Origin: Terriglobia bacterium
GTDB lineage: Bacteria > Acidobacteriota > Terriglobia > UBA7540
NCBI GenBank assembly: GCA_020072905.1
Contig: JAIQGB010000266.1
Location: 1-6,801, forward strand
Reading direction: 5' to 3'
Length of the DNA: 6,801 bases
Below the pieces are notes generated by a model. The model ran no database searches, was not told where the DNA came from, and saw nothing but the letters and a program-made list of their open reading frames with translations. Position numbers and translations under genes: made by a program. This document shows, piece by piece, positions 6,574 to 6,801 of the stretch (positions are counted from its first letter, which is position 1; each line of letters starts with the position of its first letter).

Positions 6574-6801
6574 TCAACGCTCTCCGCTGCCCACCGCTTC
6601 GTGCAGCGTCGACAAGGCCAGGGCTCGCAAATCCGGGTCGCTTTCGTGCAAGGCGAGATTCTTAATCCAGCCCCGGATGTTCGGGTCGGGTTCGCGGCCG
6701 AAATCCTCCAGGAACTTTTGGCGCAGATTCCGCTCGGGGCTTCCCTGCAGCACGGAAACGAGGTAGCTGGTCTTGCCCATTTGCACGAGCATGTCAATCA
6801 C
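6574..6801 (-). CDS. HEAT-like repeat protein, C-terminal fragment (5' end outside window)
   Basis: The last 75 codons of a gene that enters from the right edge and ends in TGA. The first codon seen is GTG, which could be an internal valine, so no start is claimed. The fragment looks helical and soluble. Two short helix-pair-like stretches are visible: one around LRQKFLEDFG, and one running from NIRGWIKNLAL through DPDLRALALSTLHEAV. The D/P-x-x-R-x-x-A-L pattern is typical of HEAT or PBS-lyase-like alpha-solenoid repeats. Such repeats are protein-interaction scaffolds and the fragment shows no catalytic motif. Its stop lies 4 bases before the glycosyltransferase start, so the two are probably co-transcribed and translationally coupled. 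A scaffold or regulator of the glycosyltransferase is a plausible role but is inferred from position only. With so few residues the HEAT assignment is tentative; another helical-repeat family is possible. Confidence 0.6.
   Translation of the reverse strand: MIDMLVQMGKTSYLVSVLQGSPERNLRQKFLEDFGREPDPNIRGWIKNLALHESDPDLRALALSTLHEAVGSGER
6580..6585 (-). promoter_or_regulatory. Ribosome binding site of the glycosyltransferase gene
   Basis: GGAGAG on the minus strand, 10 bases before the ATG at 6567-6569. It lies inside the last codons of the upstream HEAT-like gene. This supports the ATG at 6569 as the true start rather than the longer reading that continues in the same frame to 6797. That extension overlaps the HEAT-like gene and is rich in Cys, Trp and Arg, as expected of an out-of-frame translation. 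Confidence 0.6.

Noticed and set aside
6570..6797. N-terminal extension of the GT2 to 494 residues
   Set aside because: It overlaps the HEAT-like gene in another frame, its composition is shadow-like, and a good ribosome binding site precedes the ATG at 6569.

Overview
The window holds four genes, all on the minus strand, so transcription runs from the right end to the left. Two are cut by the window edges. In transcription order they are: the 3' end of a HEAT-like repeat protein (6574-6801), a membrane family-2 glycosyltransferase (5313-6569), a membrane-anchored TPR protein fused to a glycoside-hydrolase-like barrel (2215-5169), and a secreted TPR-array protein that runs off the left edge (1-2061). 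No RNA gene, CRISPR array, insertion sequence or other mobile element was seen.

The DNA is GC-rich by eye. The last gene has a Sec signal peptide and an envelope-type TPR array, so a Gram-negative-type bacterium is likely. Acidobacteriota, Verrucomicrobiota or a related soil or sediment lineage would fit, but nothing in the window fixes the taxonomy.

The HEAT-like gene and the glycosyltransferase are only 4 bases apart and probably translationally coupled. Gaps of 143 and 153 bases follow before the next two genes. The second gap contains a strong stem-loop directly beside the ribosome-binding tract of the TPR gene.

The layout resembles a synthase-dependent exopolysaccharide pathway: an inner-membrane GT2 polymerase, a periplasm-facing anchored TPR plus hydrolase-like protein, and a large exported TPR protein of the kind that often ends in an outer-membrane barrel (BcsC, PelB and YaiO are the analogues). 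The gene set is not a textbook bcs, pel, pga or alg operon. The substrate is unknown.

Two oddities stand out. The glycosyltransferase appears to lack, in frame, roughly 60 residues that normally carry the nucleotide-binding start of the GT-A fold, while the later catalytic motifs remain. The hydrolase-like barrel has Thr and Asp at the two places where I expect the catalytic Glu pair. If both hold up, this locus carries atypical or non-catalytic versions of both enzymes. Otherwise the first may be an assembly error or gene decay.
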